A stretch of DNA of 52,675 nt, from IMG/VR virus record IMGVR_UViG_3300009506_000045, positions 1-52,675 of that record; one strand, 5' to 3'. A program made the translations under genes and the position numbers. The notes beneath the pieces are model-generated. The model made no database searches, was not told the origin of the DNA, and saw only the letters and a list, made by a program, of their open reading frames with translations. Each line of letters begins with the position of its first letter. Position 1 is the stretch's first letter. This DNA comes from a virus. Positions 1 to 7,878 of this stretch are shown here, piece after piece.

Positions 1-1
1 C

Positions 2-211
2 GGGTGGGCCCTCGCCCTCACGAAGACCGATCCCCTGACGGCCGGGTGGGCCCTCGCCCTCACGAAGACCGATCCCCTGACGGCCGGGTGGGCCCTCGCC
101 CTCACGAAGACCGATCCCCTGACGGCCGGGTGGGCCCTCGCCCTCACGGGGACCGACGACCTGACGGCCGGCTGGGCCCTCGCCCTCACGAAGACCGATC
201 CCCTGACGGCC
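2..211 (+). repeat. 42-bp tandem repeat, five copies, then decayed copies to about 355
   Basis: Units start at 2, 44, 86, 128 and 170. They are nearly identical at the base level; the differences lie in the lysine/glycine codon, the next Asp/Pro codon, and the third base of the first glycine codon. Each encodes GWALALT(K/G)TD(P/D)LTA. Decayed units continue to about 355. The same unit occurs at 52463-52602, so this is one array split by the window boundary. Near-identity suggests recent expansion, and the true copy number cannot be known from this assembly. Confidence 0.95.
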
Positions 212-805
212 GGGTGGGCCCTGTCGCTTTCCGGGACGTATTCCCGTTTGGCAGGGTGGGCGCTGGCGGTTCCAGGTGTTACATTGTTAGACGCGGCCTG
301 GGCCCTGGCCCGAACGGCGTCCGCGGCGCTTTCCGCGGGGTGGGTGGTAGCTTTGGGCGCCTCCGTCAAAGAGCAGATCCTGGCGAACCTCGAGACGACC
401 CTCCAAGGGGTCACGACCGGGAGCGGATACGATACCGACGTGGCGCGGGTCTATCGGCGTCCGATCCCCCTCCCGAACGTGAGGGAGAAGCCGGCGATCA
501 TGTTCGGAACCACCTCGACGGAGAAGACCCAGGTTCCGATCACGGCCTCGACGGTGCAGCTCACGGTACCCTTGATCCTGATCATCGACGACGATCATAG
601 CGGGGAGACCGCGGACCTGACGGCCTTCCTCAAGGACGTCGAGAACGCGCTCCAGGTGGACCACACCCGGGGCGGGTACGCGGTGGATACGATCGACGAG
701 GGGGAGGAGGATTACACCGAGGAGACCGACGCCCTGCTCGTGACGGTGAAGCGCTACCGGATCCACTATCGGCACCAGGTGCTCGACGCGGAGACGAAGG
801 TATGA
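2..805 (+). CDS. Tandem-repeat region fused in frame to a tail terminator (3' part of a gene crossing the window ends)
   Basis: The frame is open from base 2 to the stop at 803-805. Residues from about 120 onward form a tail-terminator-like domain (lambda U type): a basic N-terminal helix (KEQILANLETTLQGV), a mixed alpha/beta core, and the pattern DVENALQVD-x4-GGYAVDT followed by a YRIHYRH strand. Such proteins cap the tail tube and join it to the head. The order terminator, minor tail protein, tail tube fits this role. Upstream are five near-identical 14-residue units and then decayed ones (AGWALSLSGTYSR, AGWALAVPGVTLLD, AAWALARTASAALS) running straight into the terminator domain with no stop codon. 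Internal starts at GTG 344 or TTG 353 could give a normal-sized terminator of about 150 residues. The repeat half begins at 52391. The domain call rests on pattern and position; the fusion is what the sequence shows. Confidence 0.72.
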   Translation, partial: GWALALTKTDPLTAGWALALTKTDPLTAGWALALTKTDPLTAGWALALTGTDDLTAGWALALTKTDPLTAGWALSLSGTYSRLAGWALAVPGVTLLDAAWALARTASAALSAGWVVALGASVKEQILANLETTLQGVTTGSGYDTDVARVYRRPIPLPNVREKPAIMFGTTSTEKTQVPITASTVQLTVPLILIIDDDHSGETADLTAFLKDVENALQVDHTRGGYAVDTIDEGEEDYTEETDALLVTVKRYRIHYRHQVLDAETKV

Positions 806-1149
806 CGATCCCGACCCAGGAGCTCCCGATCCAGGAGGAGCGAATCTGGGACGTCTTGACGACGGACGACCCCTGGGCCCCGAGGCAGCGCCGGCTCCGG
901 CAGCCGGATCGGCTTCGTCGGTGGCGGTTGACCTGGGAGTTGGCGACGGCGACGGAGAAGGACCAGCTCGTCTCGGAGTTTGAAGCTGCGCTCGGGGCGG
1001 CGGGAACGTTCTCGATGACCCCGGCGGACGTCGGATCACCGGTAACGGTACGTTTTACGACGGATACGCTCGACTGGACGCTGGTCGAGCCTACGCGCTA
1101 TCGGGTGCAGATCGAGGTCGAGGAGATCCTGTTCGGCATCACGACCTAG
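802..1149 (+). CDS. Minor tail protein, M-like domain
   Basis: A 115-residue protein whose ATG overlaps the previous stop (ATGA). It has the layout of the small minor tail/distal tail family (lambda M-like or DUF2460-like): RRWRLTWELATATEKDQL, then a GTFSMTP turn, a VRF strand, and WTLVEPTRYRVQIEVEEI at the C terminus. The same pattern occurs in the last ~100 residues of the protein at 5190-6782, so the phage has two copies of this domain. It lies between the terminator and the tail tube. An alternative is a tail-completion protein of another family. The family call is by pattern only. Confidence 0.6.
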   Translation: MTIPTQELPIQEERIWDVLTTDDPWAPRQRRLRQPDRLRRWRLTWELATATEKDQLVSEFEAALGAAGTFSMTPADVGSPVTVRFTTDTLDWTLVEPTRYRVQIEVEEILFGITT

Positions 1150-1161
1150 GGAGGAGAAACC

Positions 1162-2337
1162 ATGGGTCTAATGCGGGTGCGCCAGGTGGTGCGCAAGGTA
1201 GAGAGCACGGAGGGAACCGCCGTTAGCGTGGCGGCGGCCAACGCGGGGATCCTGGTCTACGAACCGTCGACCACGCACTCCGTGAACATGTTCAAACGGA
1301 CGCCGGCACGGGCGGCGATGTCACCCCTGGTCCAGATCCCCGGGATCCGTACGGGGACCACGGCCTACCGGGTCGAGCTCAAGGGCTCCGGAACCACGGG
1401 GACGTCTCCCTCCTGGGGGACCGACCTACAGGGTTGCGGGATGCGTGAGCTGGAGCTCTGGAAGGTCGGCATCTCTGGTGGGTCGGGGACCTTTTCGCAC
1501 GGGACCACGGTCCTGCAGGCAACGTCTCTCGCCACCGGGGTCGTGCTCAAGGACACCGACGCGAGCTCGGCGAGCTTTCTCTACGTGGGGGTGACGTCGG
1601 GCACGTTCGACGGGACCCATGTCGTCGACGACGACTACTCCTCGGCCACCTTTACGGCGAGCTCGGCGGTGGACGCGGGCGTCTCCTATTGGCCGGACTC
1701 CTCGGCTGGCGCTGGCGACGGGACGAGCTACACGGTCGGGACGTACGAAGACGGGATCCGGAAGATCATACGTGGATCCCGTGGGACCTGGGGCATCGAA
1801 ACCAACGTTGGCGAGCCGGCCTTCCTTACCTTCTCCTGGCAGGGGGTCGAGGAGGAGGTGGCAGACGCGCCCCTGCTCACGGGGATCACGTTCGAGGAGG
1901 TGACGCCCCCAAAGTTCCAGAACGTCGCCTTCGCGATCGACGATGGCTCGAGCTACTCGCCGGTCTTCGGAGCCTTTTCGTTCGCCATGAACAACCAGCT
2001 TGGGGTGAGAACGGACGCTAACTCGGCCGAGGGGGCCCTCTCGGTGCGGATCACGGACCGTGACCCTAACGGGTCGTTTGACCCGGAGACGGTGCTCGTG
2101 GCCTCGCACGACTTCTACAACAACTGGTTCGCCGGAACCACGTACTCGATGGACTTTACGCTTGGCACGGTCGCGGGGAACAAGATCGAGGTCTTCGCGC
2201 CGCGGGCGCAGTCAACCGACGTCGGGGACGGGGACCGAACGGGCCTCGCGCTCTCGCCGGTGAGCTACGGGGTGTCGGTGGACTCCATCAACACACCGGG
2301 GGACGACGAGATCGTGATCGTGCAGTGGGACGTGTAG
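1162..2337 (+). CDS. Major tail tube protein
   Basis: A 391-residue protein with a clear Shine-Dalgarno sequence (GGAGGAG) before the ATG. The segment VELKGSGTTGTSPSWGTD followed by LQGCGMRE is typical of tail tube subunits in lambda/HK97-type siphophages, which have an L-x-G-x-G-x-x-G-T-A-P-x-W-G motif. The rest is rich in Thr, Ser, Gly and Asp, as expected of an all-beta structural protein. It is longer than a minimal tube protein (about 150-250 residues), so it probably carries extra surface domains. It sits directly before the two chaperone frames and the tape measure, the conserved position of the tube gene. Confidence 0.8.
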   Translation: MGLMRVRQVVRKVESTEGTAVSVAAANAGILVYEPSTTHSVNMFKRTPARAAMSPLVQIPGIRTGTTAYRVELKGSGTTGTSPSWGTDLQGCGMRELELWKVGISGGSGTFSHGTTVLQATSLATGVVLKDTDASSASFLYVGVTSGTFDGTHVVDDDYSSATFTASSAVDAGVSYWPDSSAGAGDGTSYTVGTYEDGIRKIIRGSRGTWGIETNVGEPAFLTFSWQGVEEEVADAPLLTGITFEEVTPPKFQNVAFAIDDGSSYSPVFGAFSFAMNNQLGVRTDANSAEGALSVRITDRDPNGSFDPETVLVASHDFYNNWFAGTTYSMDFTLGTVAGNKIEVFAPRAQSTDVGDGDRTGLALSPVSYGVSVDSINTPGDDEIVIVQWDV

Positions 2338-2347
2338 GAGGTGATGT

Positions 2348-2734
2348 TTGATCGTTGTCAGCAACGCGGAGCGGATCCCTTACGTGCTCAAGCGGGAGCG
2401 TGAACTTTCGAAGGAGCGGCGGAGCATCTTCTTCTTGCGCCCACTCAAGACGAGCGTCGTGGCCCGGATCCAGGACTCGCAAGCGACCATGACCCAAGAT
2501 GGGGTCTTCGGCTTCCGAACGGCGCAGGCGACGCTCGAGATCCTGAAAGAAGGCCTGGTCGGCTGGGAGAACGTCGTTGACGAGCGGGGCGAGCAGGTTC
2601 CGTTCCGGACGCAAGGTGCGTCGGATAAACCCGCCCAGGTGACCATCGATCAGATCCCGATCGAGGAGGCCAAGGAGCTGGCGCTCGCGATCGAGGCGGG
2701 TGCACGGCTGACGGAGGACGAGGAAAAAAACTGA
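2348..2734 (+). CDS. Tail assembly chaperone, short product (lambda G-like)
   Basis: A 128-residue product read from TTG 2348, placed just after AGGAGGTGA (2336-2344). No ATG or GTG in this frame fits better. It has the features of tail chaperones: FFLRPLKTSVVARIQDS near the N terminus, then LEILKEGLVGWENVVDERG. It ends in an acidic tail and the codons GAA AAA AAC TGA, which form a slippery site. Most ribosomes stop at 2734; a fraction should shift -1 into the next frame and make the longer chaperone. The short form normally coats the tape measure during tail assembly. Confidence 0.8.
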   Translation: MIVVSNAERIPYVLKRERELSKERRSIFFLRPLKTSVVARIQDSQATMTQDGVFGFRTAQATLEILKEGLVGWENVVDERGEQVPFRTQGASDKPAQVTIDQIPIEEAKELALAIEAGARLTEDEEKN

Positions 2735-2769
2735 GGTTGGCGGTAGGGCTGGCGGACGGGGTCCTACCG
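2725..2769 (+). promoter_or_regulatory. Programmed -1 ribosomal frameshift signal
   Basis: The heptamer A AAA AAC lies at 2725-2731 in the correct phase for the zero frame (codons AAA 2726, AAC 2729). Nine bases downstream there is a stem: CGGTAGG (2741-2747) pairs perfectly with CCTACCG (2763-2769). Three inner pairs, two of them G-U, extend it to about 10 bp with a 9-base loop (2751-2759). Slippery heptamer, 5-9 base spacer and stem-loop is the classical -1 frameshift arrangement. A -1 shift joins 2348-2731 to the frame that ends at 3069. Confidence 0.87.
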
Positions 2770-3069
2770 ATGTCGTGCGATCGGTGCGAGCAGAGCCCCG
2801 AGCTTCGCCGGTCGTGGGGTTGCGACGAGCCGACCCCGTATCCGTTCGCGGTGTTTGAGATGCGAGGCAAGCGCTACCCGTTGACGCGGTGCCCGCTGAA
2901 GGAGCTCCGGAAGGAGCCCCGCATCGGGCAGGTGCTCACGGCCTACCGGTGGCTGGTGTCCTACGGCATCCCTCCGAACGAGGGGGGCCACGGGAACCAG
3001 CCGGCGGCCTTCGTGGCGGCGGTGCAGGTGATCGAGGACGAGCGGGCGAGGATCGACCGACAGCGCTGA
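2737..3069 (+). CDS. Tail assembly chaperone, frameshift extension (lambda T-like)
   Basis: This frame lies -1 relative to the chaperone and is entered from the slippery site at 2725-2731. The fusion product would run from 2348 to 3069, about 240 residues. The only nearby start is a TTG with no good ribosome-binding site, so separate translation is unlikely. The extension contains CDRC, WGCD, a short beta stretch, TRCPLKELRKEP, then LTAYRWLVSYGIPPNEGG and QPAAFVAAVQVIEDE. This resembles the second chaperone frame of siphophages. The four cysteines could bind zinc. It should recruit tail tube subunits to the tape measure. Confidence 0.72.
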   Translation: MAVGLADGVLPMSCDRCEQSPELRRSWGCDEPTPYPFAVFEMRGKRYPLTRCPLKELRKEPRIGQVLTAYRWLVSYGIPPNEGGHGNQPAAFVAAVQVIEDERARIDRQR

Positions 3070-3094
3070 TCCCAGCCTACGTAGAGGTAACGAC

Positions 3095-5188
3095 GTGGCG
3101 GACGCAAGCCTGCAGGTAGAGCTCCGGGCGAAGGACGAGGCGACCCAGGCCGTCAAGAACCTCGGGGTGGAGGGAGACAAGACCTCTAAGAGCTTGAAGA
3201 GCGGTCTGATCCCGGCCCTGCTCAAGACGGCGATCGTGCTCGAGGGTTTGAAGCTCGCGGCACGGACGGTGGGAGGGCTTATCAAGAGCCTAACCACCGG
3301 TTTCATCGACTCGGGCGACGAGATGATAAAGACGGCCCGAGCGTTCGGGGTCTCGGTCGAGCAGCTCTCAACGCTCCGGGCCGAGGCGGCGCTCGCGTCG
3401 GTGGACTTTCACGCCATGCTGATGTCGACCCGAAAGCTCGCTCAAGGGGTCGATGACCTGCGCCGGGGGACCGGAGAGTCGATCGATTCGTGGCGGTACT
3501 TTGGGATCACGATCGAGGACATCGATAAGAGCGGAGGCTCGTTGACCGACGTTATGGAGCTCCTGGCCGACCGGGTCTCGCAGCTTCCGGACAGCCTCGC
3601 GAAGGCGAACGCAGCGGGGGACATCTTCGGGCAGCGGGTCGGGAGCAAGCTGATCCCACTCCTCGACCAGGGCTCGGAGGCGCTCCGGAAGCAGAAGGAG
3701 CGGTTCATCGAGCTCGGGGTTATCATGTCGCAGGATCAAGCTCGAGCGGCGGAGAAGGCGGCCGATGCGATGACGCTCCTTCGACTCACGGCCGAGGGGG
3801 TACGGAACGAGATCGGAGCACAGGTGGCGCCCGTGCTCGAGGACCTGATCCTTCGCTTCCTGGCCTTCTTCCAGGAGGTCCGCCCCAAGCTCGTGATCTT
3901 TCTGCACGCGGTGCCGTTGACCTTCCGGGCCGTCTTCATGACCGTCCGGAAGATCATCCAGGAGGGCTTCGGCGGAGAGCTCTTCTCCGAGCTCCTGGCG
4001 AAGTTTGGGCTCCTCGGGGCGGGGATCCTGAAGATCACCGCACGTTTCGCCCTAACCATGTGGGAGCCCCTGTTCACCGAGTTCAAGATCATCGGCTATC
4101 GAATTGTCAACTTCTGGGCGGATCAGGTCGGGAACAAGCTTGTTGAGGACCTCGCCAACCTGCCCCAGAACCTAGCCCGGGTGCTCCCGAAGGGGTTGCG
4201 TGATCTGTTGGGGTTGAGCGGGTTCGCGCGAAGCACGGTCCGGGTCAAGCTCTTTCCCACCCTCGATGAGTCGGAGCTAACCTCCTTAGCAACGAAGATG
4301 CGGGCCGAGACGACCAGCATCGGGGAGGGGTTCCGCAAGGCCGGGGCCGAGGCGGTAGCGCAGTTCTCGGTGCTTTTTGACAAGCTCAAGACCACGGACG
4401 CGAGCTTCCCCCAGCTCAAGAGGGTCTTCGTCGGGGTCGCGGCAGCGTTGAAGCAGGCGCAGCGCGAGGCGGAGAAATTCAATAAGGAGGCGGACCCTAC
4501 CGGCAAGCCGACGATCACGGCCTGGCAACGGTTCCTCGGTCTTGACGAAAAGGGAGACATCCAGGCGGATCAGGGCTTCCTCGGGGCCCTGCAAAAGATC
4601 AAAGCCGACCTAGACGACGTGGGGATGCGCGGGGTCAAGGTCGGGCAGGACCTGGCGGCAGCGCTGACCAGCGCGCTCGACAACGGGTTCTTCAAGGTTA
4701 TCGAGGGAGGCTTCGAGTCGACCCGACGGTTGTTCAAGGATCTGCTGGCGGACATCCTCAAAGGGCTCGCTCAGATCGCGGCGCGGCAGGTGACCTCGAG
4801 CATCGTCTCGAACGCGATAGGGTTGTTGCCTGGCCTAGCAAAGGGGGGCGTGGTTCCAGGTGAGCTCCTTCGTACGGTCCCCGTCCAGGCGTACCAGCAC
4901 GGCGGGATCGCGACCTCGCCCCAGCTCGCGCTCTTCGGCGAGGGGAGCAGCCCCGGCGAGGCCTTCGTGCCGCTCGGCCCTAACCGTAAGATCCCGGTCG
5001 AGCTGGACGGGAAGGGAGCGACCCCGGGACGAACGACCAACCTCACGCTGAACGTCCAGGCGATCGACGCGGCCTCGTTCGCGACCTTCCTCGATCGACC
5101 GAGCAACCGGGCGCTGCTGAAGAACCTCCTCGTGGACGAGGTAAACATCGACGACGGGTTCCGTCGTACCTTGAACCGGAGGCGGTGA
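3095..5188 (+). CDS. Tape measure protein
   Basis: A 697-residue protein read from GTG 3095 with GAGGTAA upstream. The N terminus (VELRAKDEATQAVKNLG) is typical of tape measure proteins. It is followed by hydrophobic helices near residues 45-75 and 265-330, coiled-coil-like stretches, and a glycine-rich C-terminal part (LFGEGSSPGEAFVPLG) also common in this family. It is the longest gene between the chaperones and the tail tip. By the usual rule of about 0.15 nm per residue the tail would be near 100 nm. It controls tail length and probably reaches the host membrane during DNA injection. Confidence 0.9.
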   Translation: MADASLQVELRAKDEATQAVKNLGVEGDKTSKSLKSGLIPALLKTAIVLEGLKLAARTVGGLIKSLTTGFIDSGDEMIKTARAFGVSVEQLSTLRAEAALASVDFHAMLMSTRKLAQGVDDLRRGTGESIDSWRYFGITIEDIDKSGGSLTDVMELLADRVSQLPDSLAKANAAGDIFGQRVGSKLIPLLDQGSEALRKQKERFIELGVIMSQDQARAAEKAADAMTLLRLTAEGVRNEIGAQVAPVLEDLILRFLAFFQEVRPKLVIFLHAVPLTFRAVFMTVRKIIQEGFGGELFSELLAKFGLLGAGILKITARFALTMWEPLFTEFKIIGYRIVNFWADQVGNKLVEDLANLPQNLARVLPKGLRDLLGLSGFARSTVRVKLFPTLDESELTSLATKMRAETTSIGEGFRKAGAEAVAQFSVLFDKLKTTDASFPQLKRVFVGVAAALKQAQREAEKFNKEADPTGKPTITAWQRFLGLDEKGDIQADQGFLGALQKIKADLDDVGMRGVKVGQDLAAALTSALDNGFFKVIEGGFESTRRLFKDLLADILKGLAQIAARQVTSSIVSNAIGLLPGLAKGGVVPGELLRTVPVQAYQHGGIATSPQLALFGEGSSPGEAFVPLGPNRKIPVELDGKGATPGRTTNLTLNVQAIDAASFATFLDRPSNRALLKNLLVDEVNIDDGFRRTLNRRR

Positions 5189-5189
5189 C

Positions 5190-6782
5190 GTGGCCGATAC
5201 CGCCGATCGGTTCCAGATCACGCCTCCTAGCGGAGCCGCTAGCGGCCCGCAGGCTGGACGTTCGGCCTCGCTCCATATCGGAGGCGGCCAGCTCTTCGCC
5301 CTCTTTGAGAAGAGCGACTCCTCGCAGACCCTCATGACGTCGATCGACTCCGGGGCTACGTGGGCGGTCGACGGCTCGAGCGGCGATTGGCCCTGCCCGA
5401 TCTTCAACGCGCAGTGCCTGGCCTGGAACCCGAGCACGGAGGAGCTCTATATCTTCCGCGTCGTCTCGGGAATCATCGGCTGGCGACACCGAACGGCGGC
5501 CGGAACCTGGTCGAGCCTCGAGATCATGGACAGCTCGGCCTCGGACAGCTTGGCCAGCATCCTCGACGCCCGGATCGGGTCGGACGGGAACGGGAGGGCT
5601 TGTTACTACTCCGCGGCCGGCGGAACGCACCACCTATGGTACTGGGCGGACGGTGGGGTAGAGACCAACGAGACGATCGCCACCGACGGGGGAGCCTACG
5701 GAACCTCGGGCTTCGGTTCGATCGCGATCGTGCTCGCGAGCGACGACACCCCGCACGTGCTCTTCTACGGGGTGGCCTCCTCGGCCCGGTCCGGTCTAAA
5801 CACGATCTGGCATAGCTACCGAACGGGGGGTGCGTGGACGACGCCGGTGGCGATCAAGACCGACGTCTCCGACGACCACAGCAGCGTTGACTTCCGGCCG
5901 GTCATGGGGCCTAGCGGAAACCTCCTGGTGCCGTTCGTCGCGAAGGACGGGAGCGGGGTCAACCGGCTCTACCTGGCGGAGTGGACCGGCTCCTGGACCG
6001 ACTACCTCGTTGACAGCGAGTGGGAGCCGCGAAACACGAACGGCGTGGTCGCGGGGGTGGACCAGGACGGCGTCTGCTGGATCGCTACGAACGGCGAGGT
6101 TGACAGCGTGCTCCTGAACCAGGCGCAGGTCTACGTTTGGAAGCGGCTTCCCGGCTCGAGCTCGTTCACCCGGGAGAGGGTCGGCACGGAGAACCGAAAC
6201 GTTGGATCCTCGGCTACGACGGTCTGGTCATCGGGGGCGGACGTCGCTGGGAGCTCCTCGCTGCAACCGTTGACCGGGGCCTTCTGGTTCTTCTACGGAG
6301 ACTGGGACGACTCGACCGGAAAGTACTGGTTCGTGCGCTCCCCTAACCTGACGTGGGACACCCCGGAGCCGCAGCCGGTCTGCGAGGCGGAGCCGACCCG
6401 GACCTCCGTGATCTTCGACGACGAGGGGACGAGCGAGGTTACCTTCGGCTACACCCCCGACCTGGCCTTCACGGTACGTGGGAGCTTTTCGACCAACGAG
6501 CTCCGGACCGAACGGGGCTACGTTATCACGCACCCGAAGCAGCCGGCGACGAGGCGGACCTGGCGGCTGCTCTTCCAGCACCGGGACCAGACCGATCGGG
6601 ACGGAATCCTCGCGGACGTCGAGACGCTCGACGCTGCGCGCGGCACCTTCACCTTTACCGAGCCGGTGTCCGGAGCCTCGATCGTCGCGTCCTTGGTGTC
6701 GGGCTCGGTCACCTCGACGAAGGTCAACCCCGGGGTCTACACGGTATCGTTCGACGCGGTCGAGCTGGTGAACACGACGTGA
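5190..6782 (+). CDS. Minor tail protein: sialidase-like beta-propeller plus C-terminal M-like domain
   Basis: A 530-residue protein read from GTG. Residues 51-58 (SIDSGATW) are a perfect Asp-box (S/T-x-D-x-G-x-T-W), the mark of sialidase-type beta-propellers. The next ~350 residues are repeated beta strands rich in Trp, Gly and Ser, as in a propeller. The last ~100 residues (TRRTWRLLFQHRD, then GTFTFTEP and YTVSFDAVELV) match the layout of the small tail protein at 802-1149. A propeller in a tail-tip protein suggests glycan binding or cleavage during adsorption; I cannot identify sialidase catalytic residues. The gene lies between the tape measure and the L-like protein. Confidence 0.72.
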   Translation: MADTADRFQITPPSGAASGPQAGRSASLHIGGGQLFALFEKSDSSQTLMTSIDSGATWAVDGSSGDWPCPIFNAQCLAWNPSTEELYIFRVVSGIIGWRHRTAAGTWSSLEIMDSSASDSLASILDARIGSDGNGRACYYSAAGGTHHLWYWADGGVETNETIATDGGAYGTSGFGSIAIVLASDDTPHVLFYGVASSARSGLNTIWHSYRTGGAWTTPVAIKTDVSDDHSSVDFRPVMGPSGNLLVPFVAKDGSGVNRLYLAEWTGSWTDYLVDSEWEPRNTNGVVAGVDQDGVCWIATNGEVDSVLLNQAQVYVWKRLPGSSSFTRERVGTENRNVGSSATTVWSSGADVAGSSSLQPLTGAFWFFYGDWDDSTGKYWFVRSPNLTWDTPEPQPVCEAEPTRTSVIFDDEGTSEVTFGYTPDLAFTVRGSFSTNELRTERGYVITHPKQPATRRTWRLLFQHRDQTDRDGILADVETLDAARGTFTFTEPVSGASIVASLVSGSVTSTKVNPGVYTVSFDAVELVNTT

Positions 6783-6789
6783 GGCGGAC

Positions 6790-7440
6790 GTGGCGCGCAC
6801 CCTAACTACCGACCTGGTCACGGAGAAGAACAAGCTCCATCAGACCTCCCCGTGGATCTGGCTCCTCGAGGTCGCGATCTCGGATAGCTCGTCGATCCGG
6901 ATCGCTTCCTACCAGCAGAACGTGGCCTTCAACGGGGACACCTACTACGCGTTTCCCTTCACGGTCGGGGCTTTCCGGCAGAGCGGGGAGGGGCAGACCC
7001 CGACCCTCAGCCTGACCGTGCCGAACGTAACGCGGGAGATCCAGGTGCTCCTCGACGCGAACGACGGCCTGAGTCGGCGTAAGGTCTGGGTGCGGCTCGT
7101 GCACGCGGACTACCTCGCGGACGGGGACGCCAAGATCGAGGACCGCTTCACGGTCCAGCAGGCGGTCGCGACGGCGGAGGCGGTCTCGTTCACGCTCGGC
7201 CGGACCGACCTCACCACGGCGCAGGTCCCGAAGCGGCGTTACGTGAGGAGCTACTGCACCTTGGTCTACGAGGGAGAGGCCTGCGGGTACTCGACGGGTC
7301 TCTTGTCCAGTTGTGACCATACCTTGAATGGTAAGCGGGGGTGCATCGTGCACGGGGACACGGACGTCGCGGCGGGCTACACGAGGAAGCACCCCCGGAG
7401 GTTCGGGGGCTGCCCCAACATCGCGAAACAACGTAACTGA
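6790..7440 (+). CDS. Minor tail protein L-like (tail tip, probable Fe-S)
   Basis: A 216-residue protein read from GTG 6790 behind GAGGCGG. The N-terminal part (a short lead, then ISDSSSIRIASYQQNVAFNG and YYAFPF) and the C-terminal cysteine pattern (C-x8-C-x9-C-x8-C-x~20-C) are like lambda gpL, which carries an iron-sulfur cluster near its C terminus. The order tape measure, minor tail protein, L, K, J supports this. It should form part of the tail tip between the tube and the central fibre. Confidence 0.8.
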   Translation: MARTLTTDLVTEKNKLHQTSPWIWLLEVAISDSSSIRIASYQQNVAFNGDTYYAFPFTVGAFRQSGEGQTPTLSLTVPNVTREIQVLLDANDGLSRRKVWVRLVHADYLADGDAKIEDRFTVQQAVATAEAVSFTLGRTDLTTAQVPKRRYVRSYCTLVYEGEACGYSTGLLSSCDHTLNGKRGCIVHGDTDVAAGYTRKHPRRFGGCPNIAKQRN

Positions 7441-7458
7441 CGGTGAGGTTTGGGTATC

Positions 7459-7878
7459 GTGGGTTGCCTAAATTTAGGCCTTGACCTGGAGGCGCTAAAC
7501 GCTCGGATGAACGGTCTGCTCGGCACCCCCTTCGAGGACAACGGGCGCGGAGCGACCCTCGACTGCACCGGGCTCGCGCTCGAGCTCTGGCGAGCCGGAG
7601 GGGTCGAGCTCCCGGACCCGGTTGACGCGGACCGAGCGGCCGACGCCCTGATCCCCGGATGCGTCCGGGAGCTCCCCGGGCCCGAGCTCGGTTGTTTGGT
7701 GATCGTGGAGCACCCGACCGGTCCCGTGGACCACGTGGGCGTGCTGCTGGCTCCAGGGATCGTAGGACACGCCACCCGGGGCGCTGGGGTGGTGAGGACG
7801 ACCCTCCGGACGCTGATCGGTCGCTGCGACGGCCGGCGGAGAACCGTGCGCTACTATGGGCCGAGCCATGGAACGTAG
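7459..7878 (+). CDS. NlpC/P60 peptidase, tail tip (lambda K-like)
   Basis: About 139 residues. I prefer GTG 7459, ten bases after GAGG; TTG 7450 would be almost on top of the ribosome-binding site. The NlpC/P60 core is visible: TLDCTGLALELW holds the catalytic Cys, DHVGVLLAPG the catalytic His, and GHATRGAGVV the third polar position. These enzymes cleave cell-wall peptides, so this is a tail-borne peptidase for local wall digestion on entry. It is the only recognisable cell-wall enzyme in the window. It overlaps the start of the next gene by about 20 bases. Confidence 0.82.
   Translation: MGCLNLGLDLEALNARMNGLLGTPFEDNGRGATLDCTGLALELWRAGGVELPDPVDADRAADALIPGCVRELPGPELGCLVIVEHPTGPVDHVGVLLAPGIVGHATRGAGVVRTTLRTLIGRCDGRRRTVRYYGPSHGT

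Noticed and set aside
2-211. CRISPR-like array at the window start
   Set aside because: Units are directly joined with no spacers and are coding in frame, so it is a protein repeat.
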